Assembly (NCBI RefSeq): GCF_030272615.1
Contig: NC_081413.1
Coordinates: forward strand, 722,699,649-722,763,648
Length of the DNA stretch: 64,000 nt
Reading direction: 5' to 3'
Source: Cryptomeria japonica
Lineage: Eukaryota > Streptophyta > Pinopsida > Cupressales > Cupressaceae
Shown here: positions 57,784 through 64,000 of the stretch, in pieces
Layout: the number at the start of each line of letters is the position of its first letter
Numbering within the stretch: the stretch's first letter is position 1
The notes under the pieces: model-generated
Databases searched by the model: none
What the model saw: only the letters and a program-made list of their open reading frames with translations
What the model was told of the DNA's origin: nothing
Position numbers and translations under genes: made by a program

Positions 57784-58292
57784 TGTTGTGACCTAATCAC
57801 ACATCACCCCATTCAAGATGGGGACCCCCTACTTTTTAAGCCTTCTCTGTCTTTTGGTTTTCGTTTTTGGGTCTTTTGCAGCAGTCTCTACGGTCTCTCT
57901 GAGTTTGTAAGTGAGTGGGGTCAATTTGATCAAGTCTACTTTTCGTTTGAGCTAATTTGGTTGAGTCTAGGGCTCGTTTTGTCAATTTTAGGGTTTCTGT
58001 CTTCAGTTCTAGATTTTAGGGGTTTCTATTTATGGTTTTCGAAAATTGAATGTTGCATTGGAGCCAAGACCCTCTAAGGATCCGGCATGCAAAATTTGAG
58101 CGAATTCTGAGCAATTTTCTATTTTTTAGAAAGTTCCTATTTTTTAGGGATTTCACTGCCGCTTGGAATGTCTTCATTTCTCCGAAAATTAAACTTATAA
58201 TTTTTAGTAATTTCTATTTTTAGTAAGTGTCTCTACGTTTCATCTTGACCTGACTCTGAAATTTTGAAAAGTTTCTAGTTCTGGAAAGTCTA

Positions 58293-60862
58293 TATCAGAG
58301 AATATGGAGAAAAACAAAGAAGCCAAATAGTTTTATGCACGCTATAATAATGCTACATCTCTTCATTCAATAAGCTATTAAATATATATAGGAGTGTTAT
58401 CTCCTAAATTATAGGAGAACAAGTATAACCTCCTCTAACCATTTCTTTCTATAGACAACTTGAATATTACAATCCCATACAATATTTCTTCACACATAAT
58501 TACGTGAGTTGTTATTACAACTCACTTTACCTTACACACCACATTATTATTTTATGCAACCTATGTGAACACTAATTTCCAACATTCCCCCCTTAGTGTG
58601 AACATGGTAAGAACTCACACCCTACATCTGTAGTATGCACACCCCTGTGGCATGTCCAATTGACTCATGACCTTTATCCAAAGAAAGGCTCTCTCCTCCC
58701 ATGGTTTTAAACAGGCTTACCACAAACCTTGGCGTGAACAGAAACCTCCACCATCTATCCACCTCGTGTGGTTTTCTGGATCCTCCTACAAACCCTTTCA
58801 AGATCCATGAACGAACTTACATTGGTGCTTATATTTCTCCAACATCAGGGGAAAATATAAGAAATGCAACTTACACAAAACAAAACAAGGAATGAATTCA
58901 CATTACATCTATGAGAACTAAATGTTCTCAATTGCAGTCACTGCTGTCAACCGCTGCCACCTGATCTCGAACAACATAGGAAACTGCGATTGCCACTGGA
59001 AATTGCCCTTGACTTTAGCCGATTTAGCTTGAAATGGAAATGGAACATTGATTTTATGTCCCCCCACAATGTGAAATTCCATTTATTCACACAAACAGGA
59101 ATACTGAAAAGAGAATTATACCATATTGCATACTACTGTCTGGATCTTGCTATTTGGATCTTGTTGCACATGGCCATTATTGCCAGTGAACGTATTCACC
59201 AGTTGACCATCTTCCAACGAAGTACGACACTCAAAGGATCTCCACAGCCAGAGGATCTTTGCACTCATATGCTCTCTAATATAATCGTTTTTTTTCAGTA
59301 TCCACACCCCACACTAAAAATTTGAAAAAACTAAAAAACACACCAAAAAATTGAAAACACACTGCACATTGGTCACCAAATCAGTTGCACGGCCCCGTCG
59401 TTGGTGACTGACAAGAGGTCGCTAGTTGTCCTCTAGCCTCCGATGCCTCCATCCTCCAGTGAGTTTGCTACTTAGCAAATTTGTCTTTGAGGCTCATTCT
59501 ATCAATTATGAGGAAAGAATATATCCCCCTGATGTAACATTTCACAAAGAGTGTCGGATAGCACCGATAATGCACTCCAAATATAATTATAACTTTTTGA
59601 CACTTTTACAAATTTACACACAGACTTTGAAATGCTCCAAATTGGTGGCAATAACTCATAGTGACCATTGCGCCACGTTGCCAATAAATAGCAAAACCTC
59701 CAACGACTGTAGGATCTGTTTGCGAATTAGGGCAAACCAAAGAGAACCAGGTTGTCAGAACATGGATTCACTTGGGAGCGAAAACGGTCTTCTGCTTGGT
59801 AGGCAATGCTCGGTCAGGGAACTTGAACTTCAACTTTGCCAATACACAAACCTCAGACAAGGCACTACCAAGAACAAATGCGCTTTGCAACATGGAGTAG
59901 CATGTGGGGGATCACGACTCCTTTGCCAAGACTTATAGAGACTATCAGTCGCTTCTTTGCCAATATTTGGTGTACAACTCCTTTGGCAGCAATTTCAAGG
60001 GAATAATTAAAGTGACAGATGATATTTTGAGTGTGACTCTCATTCAATCTGACCGATAATAAGCAAGAGAAGCAACATTGTAACCGAGCGATGACAGACC
60101 TTAACACATTAACCAAACTGATGACGAAGACGATAGGAGCAGCACCCCTTTGAATGTAGAGCACTACGATTCGTTAGCGGGAGATGATGAAGGCTTCTAG
60201 AGATTTTACATCGACTTCATAGACAATGTCGACCTGGCAGTGTCACGTGTGGGCTTCCTTAATGTTGAGTTAGATCAATAAGAACCGTTCAATAGCGGAG
60301 TTCTCTGGCGGTCATGCAACCAGTGTCATAACCAATAACTCAAACTTTCACCAAAAAATCAATAAGATGAACAAAGATGCCACCACAACCGCTGCCTATA
60401 CCATGATCAGGCAACCACGAAAGTGCCCAATCCCGAACACGTTTGTCAAAGAAAATTGAGCTCATTGATTTGAATACTGCACCTTCCCACTCGTTTCAAT
60501 CAATGCCAATAATCTCCTCACATTGCTAAATAGTAGGCACGAGATCTACATAGCTCTGATACCATATAAGAGAATATGGAGAAAAACAAAGAAGCCAAAT
60601 AGTTTTATGCACGCTATAATAATGCTACATCTCTTCATTCAATAAGCTATTACATATATAGGAGTGTTCTATCCTAAATTATAGGAGAACTAGTGTAACC
60701 TCCTCTAACCATTTCTTTCTATAGACAAGTTGTTCTAACAACTTGAATATTGCAATCTCGTACAATATTTCTTCACACATAATTACATGAGTTGTTATTA
60801 CAACTCACTTTACCTTACACACCACATTATTATTTTATGCAACCTATGTGAACACTAATTTT
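58293..60862 (-). mobile_element. Small non-autonomous LTR element, about 2.57 kb
   Basis: LTR-like ends of about 295 bp (58293-58584 and 60565-60862) are highly similar; the right copy has a 12-bp extra segment near 60730. On the minus strand a Met-tRNA primer site TGGTATCAGAGC (60564-60553) adjoins one LTR, and a polypurine tract AAGGGGGGAA (58585-58594) adjoins the other. The ~1.97 kb interior holds no gag or pol motif. The left LTR ends CCAACA, but the right copy lacks these last bases and no target duplication was found, so the right end is eroded. Confidence 0.82.
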
Positions 60863-62138
60863 GTGGCAGGTCCTTGCAGGTAGACATTGAAGACCAGATA
60901 TGCACGATCACTTCTAAATCTGGAGAACTGGAAAAGCAGACTAAAGCGATCAAAATTTGGCTAAGTATGGACATCTATTCTAAAAGTGGAAAGCAACATG
61001 AAAATCTTCAGTCTGGGAAATCACTTCAATTCCCCACCCACCCCCCCTCCCCCAAATGGCATCCTGGCTGCGAACGTTGGAAATCGATCAAGTCTAAAAA
61101 AGAAATAAGGCAAGTTCCTTCATGCAGTGGTTTTGGCGCCTAAGGAACAAAATGGGCGCTAGATTGAAGTCCTCATGGAAAGATAAAAAAATGGAAAATT
61201 CCCTCATCTCTTGGAAATGGCACCCAAGTCCTCAGGTGGGCGCCAAAATGGTGTCTTATGGAAAATTGTTTGAAGTTGAAAATCCATCACCAAGTGTTTT
61301 TAGCACCCTAGGATGGAAGTAGAGCACTCAAGCAAGGTGGTCTTCGAAAATGTGAAAGAAGTCAAATTCCTTGGTCAAGTGGAAACAGTGCCCATATCTT
61401 GGGAAGGGCACTAAATGATGGTTGCAAAGGGAAAGTTAGAGATGTCAAAAAAAATTCCATCACAAAGGTAAAATGGTGCCCATGGAGGAAGAAAGGCGCC
61501 AAAATGTGGAATGGAGAATTAGGGTTTCAAATGTTGGTGAAGCGAGAACTTACTATTTTTAGTAAGTTAGGGTTGGCTGTTTGGATGATGCTGTATTACT
61601 GAGCTTTCCATGCTCTGTCCCTAGGTGCGAAGATCATGCTTTTCGGAGGACTAATTCATGACTTACTATTTTTAGTAAGTGGCAGTATGGAGCATTTCTA
61701 TTTTTGGCAGTGGACAAGGTCCTGATCCTGCAACAGTTCTATGGTCTTCTTTACTCCGCTTCATCTTGGTTTTGTTGATGATCAGTATGGGCGTCATAAG
61801 TGATTTAATCAAATATTATTTCCTTGTTCTAAGGTTTAATATTTAATATTTGTATTTACTGATTAAATGTATTGAGGATGACTTAGGGAAAAATAATTAT
61901 CTGATATCAATGTGTTATTTTCCTAAGTCAATGGCATAATATTTGGTGGCAATTTGGAATGATAAAACATCTCATGTTTTATATTTTTTATGTTGCAAAA
62001 AATGTCACCAAAGGTAAAGTTCGAACTTTGCCTAGGAAGGGAAGTGGGCGCCATGTTGGGTGGAGACTTGAAATGAAATGAAAGGAGTTTGAGTGAGTTT
62101 GGGCGCCATTTGCATTCGCATTTGGGGGAGCATGAAGT

Positions 62139-62146
62139 TATAAATA
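62139..62146 (+). promoter_or_regulatory. TATA box of the 57784-63295 LTR
   Basis: TATAAATA is followed by GAGCCTTGGGCTC, itself a short inverted repeat. Transcription would start near 62172, leaving about 1.1 kb of R-U5 before the primer site. Confidence 0.6.
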
Positions 62147-62884
62147 TGAGCCTTGGGCTCTCATTTTGGCATCTGGAAAAATTGCATCGTTATGCTGTCG
62201 GATTGGCATATGAACTTTGAAGCTTCGGAGTGCGGCTCCCTAGTATTACCAATTTCGTACTTGAGATATAGTACCTAGCTGAGTGGTGTATTCTCGTGAC
62301 ATTTTTAGTGCATATTTCAGTATTTTCGAAGTGGTGTGTTTTCTAGAGTTGCTGGTTTTCCTGTTGAAGCAAGTTTTTGATCATACCTCCTTGCCTGAGC
62401 GACTGATCATTCTAGGTACTGACTCAAACCTTCTTTATGCTACTGGCGATATATCTTGTTAGTTTGCAGCACCATATTTTGAGTTTTAGATTTTATATTG
62501 CAAATCGAAATTATCTAGCTAGGTGTGGGTTTTAGTGAGTGCATTTGGATGCATGTAGGGTGTTTGGTAGCTCTTCTTTGGTTTGTTCTTAGTTGCTTCT
62601 TGTCTAGTGTTAGTTTGGGAGTGATTTGGGGTGAATTGAAGGAGATTTGAGTGAGATATGAGCAATTTAGTGAGTTTATGGGTTGCTGGTTATGCATTTC
62701 CAGCCTGCTGTTTTTGGTATTGAGTTAGTTTGTTCAGCAATATACTTCTACTCTCTCTTTCCTCTCTATTGTAAGGTTAAGTAGTAGTACTACTAACCAT
62801 TCTGTATCGTATTCTTCATATCCCATTGAAAAGTGGAAGAGGCTGGCTTGCTGCCTATATCTGATATTTTGTAATTCAGTCCTC

Positions 62885-63068
62885 CCGCTGCATAAGCGGT
62901 TGAGTGATATTGGTTTTAATGATCCTCCCACTGCATAAGCGGTCGAGTTGAGTTGTTTTGTAATTCAGTCCTCCTGCTGAAATATTGCGATAGAGTGATT
63001 TGTGTTTGAAGTATTGTTCTCTTGGCTGGTTTACCGCCAAGTTCCTTGCTTTCCCGCTGGATAAGCGG
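62885..63068. repeat. Repeated CCGCTGCATAAGCGG hairpins in R-U5
   Basis: Hairpins with CCGCT/AGCGG stems occur at about 62885-62899, 62927-62941 (one stem mismatch) and 63054-63068 (loop changed to GGATA). A more divergent CCTGCTGAAATATTGCG copy lies near 62972. Confidence 0.75.
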
Positions 63069-63296
63069 AAGGGGCTGGCTTGCCGCTGGTTATTGTATTT
63101 CAGCAGTTCAACAGTTTATCTCTAACGATCCCTTGCTACTGTATGCTCTTACCCTCCCAGTCTGGGCTCTCGGTGATTTGAAAGTGTAGGGTTCCTTCCA
63201 GTTGTTTGGATTTCATTATTCTAACCCTAACGGGTGATTGGTGTGATTGTGATATTGCTCTTAAAAAACAAAAAAAAATCTTTGGGAATATTACAG

Positions 63297-63311
63297 TGGT
63301 ATCAGAACTGG
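63297..63311 (+). other. Primer binding site (initiator Met tRNA)
   Basis: TGGTATCAGAACTGG lies one base after the LTR end. It differs from the usual TGGTATCAGAGC at one position. Confidence 0.82.
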
Positions 63312-63483
63312 TTTTCCTACCAACTTGTGAGTTTCAGAGTGGAGTGACAGATACGTCCGTTACTACAACAGAGAACAAAAGAGATAGCAGTTCCAGATTC
63401 CTTTAGTGCCGGAAGAAGATACCTTTTTAGAGGCAGTGAGAAATAGTGGGAAATAAGTGGATTCTGTAGATTCAGTGGATTCG

Positions 63484-63825
63484 ATGGCAGATAAGGCTAC
63501 AAAACAGAATGAGGCACCTAATAAGAAGGCTGAGAGACAATTCAATGCCATGATGGATATGATGTCTCAATTGCTCGTCAAACTTAACCAGAATGTTGTT
63601 GGGACCCCTAATCAACCCAACAATGGACCGGAAGCCACTACTTGTAATGCTCCTGTAGGAAATGGAAATGGGAGTAACAATGGGAGCAACAGTGGAGGTT
63701 CAGCCCCAAGACCTCTGCAACCTGTCTTCCTACCAAGAGAAGTACAACAAGCTGAAATTGAGATACCTACAACTGATGAAATAAGGAGCAACTATATGGA
63801 GTATGCTTCTCTCCTTGGAGAGTGA
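63484..63825 (+). pseudogene. gag, N-terminal fragment
   Basis: The ATG at 63484 is chosen (MADKATKQNEAPNKKAERQF); the longer open frame upstream begins with GTG and has no ATG. The fragment continues NAMMDMMSQLLVKLNQNV, a Gly/Asn/Ser-rich linker, then LPREVQQAEIEIPTTDEI, and ends at TGA near a new LTR-like sequence at 63829. Its position 170 bp after the primer site identifies it as gag. The capsid domain is missing, most likely because another element inserted here. Confidence 0.72.
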
Positions 63826-63828
63826 TGG

Positions 63829-64000
63829 TATGATGAAAGAATAAGGATCCAGTCAACTATTGAGAGGGGGGGGGGGGATGAATCAGTAGATAGAAAAACT
63901 GATAAACTTTCACCTAACTCTGAAACTACCTCTTACAGTAAACTTTAAACTGACAAGTTAAACCATTGAACTATAAATGCAATATCATTGTCAGAATAAA
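63829..64000. repeat. Start of another LTR-like sequence, cut by window end
   Basis: TTGAGAGGGGGGGGGGGGATGAATCA at about 63859-63884 matches the G-run landmark seen in the LTRs at 2600, 8831, 12587 and 30438. Its boundary and family are not determinable here. Confidence 0.45.

Larger units (their letters stand above)
57784..63295 (+). repeat. Long 5' LTR of a plus-strand retroelement, split by a nested insertion
   Basis: The LTR runs from TGTTGTGACC to ATTACA and is followed by a one-base spacer and a Met-tRNA primer site. Removing the nested element (58293-60862) leaves about 2.9 kb. A TATAAATA box lies at 62139-62146. ACTTACTATTTTTAGTAAGT-type palindromes occur at 61549 and 61660, and a related partial copy lies near 58198 on the far side of the nested element, so both sides belong to one LTR. 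GGCGCC motifs recur at 61136, 61238, 61494, 62046 and 62103. The other LTR is outside the window. Confidence 0.7.

Noticed and set aside
57757-58077. Plus-strand 106-codon frame
   Set aside because: It overlaps the start of the long LTR, has no recognisable domain and is interrupted right after; considered chance.
1-64000. CRISPR arrays, bacterial operons, rRNA or tRNA genes
   Set aside because: No regularly spaced identical repeats with unique spacers and no structural RNA gene were seen; the minisatellites have degenerate spacing. Matches to tRNA are only the primer sites.

Overview
The window looks like intergenic DNA from a very large, repeat-rich plant genome, most likely a gymnosperm or conifer. 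That assignment is an inference. It rests on dense nested LTR retrotransposons with slow decay, plant-type Copia and Gypsy families primed by initiator-Met tRNA, a plant mobile domain (PMD) gene, and a single host-gene exon followed by many kb without a second exon. No prokaryotic features, tRNA or rRNA genes were seen.

Layout, left to right. (1) 1-13754, minus strand: most of a large LTR element ('element A') with a 1.18 kb 5' LTR, a Met-tRNA primer site, ORF1 (coiled coil plus four zinc-knuckle positions) and ORF2 (a very long, Lys/Glu-rich protein still open at the window edge). No reverse transcriptase is seen in the part present. Its ORF2 is split by an almost complete Copia element (Copia-1, 2567-10256, duplicated target CCTTG). 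(2) Element A itself sits inside the 5' LTR of a plus-strand Gypsy element (13755 to about 29870). This Gypsy keeps gag, protease and the integrase C-terminus but lacks reverse transcriptase, RNase H and the integrase core. Downstream it carries an antisense, apparently spliced PMD gene with its own TATA box. The intron of that gene holds a minisatellite and a young Copia element (Copia-2, 20723-28277, target GATCC, LTRs nearly identical, pol broken by one stop). (3) 29871-34032: uncharacterised sequence, an LTR-like segment, an ORF fragment, and a Mutator-type foldback element with a perfect 9-bp target duplication (32164-34023). (4) 34033-44990: mostly unassigned old DNA, including a decayed minus-strand Gypsy with protease and gag remnants and a tandem duplication with a period of about 868 bp. 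(5) 44990-50843: a decayed LINE, then exon 1 of a glutamate-receptor-like gene with a TATA box, then MITEs and a LINE tail in what would be its first intron. (6) 52799-56800: a decayed minus-strand Copia whose LTR contains a dense array of inverted repeats. (7) 57784-63825: a plus-strand LTR element with a roughly 2.9 kb LTR interrupted by a small non-autonomous LTR element, followed by the start of gag; another LTR-like sequence begins near 63829.

The best candidates for something undescribed are four structures: the antisense two-exon PMD gene carried by a pol-deleted Gypsy; element A's two-ORF design; and two sets of covarying hairpins (three near 18.4 kb, four near 27.4 kb). The hairpins were found by eye and need covariation tests on more family members.
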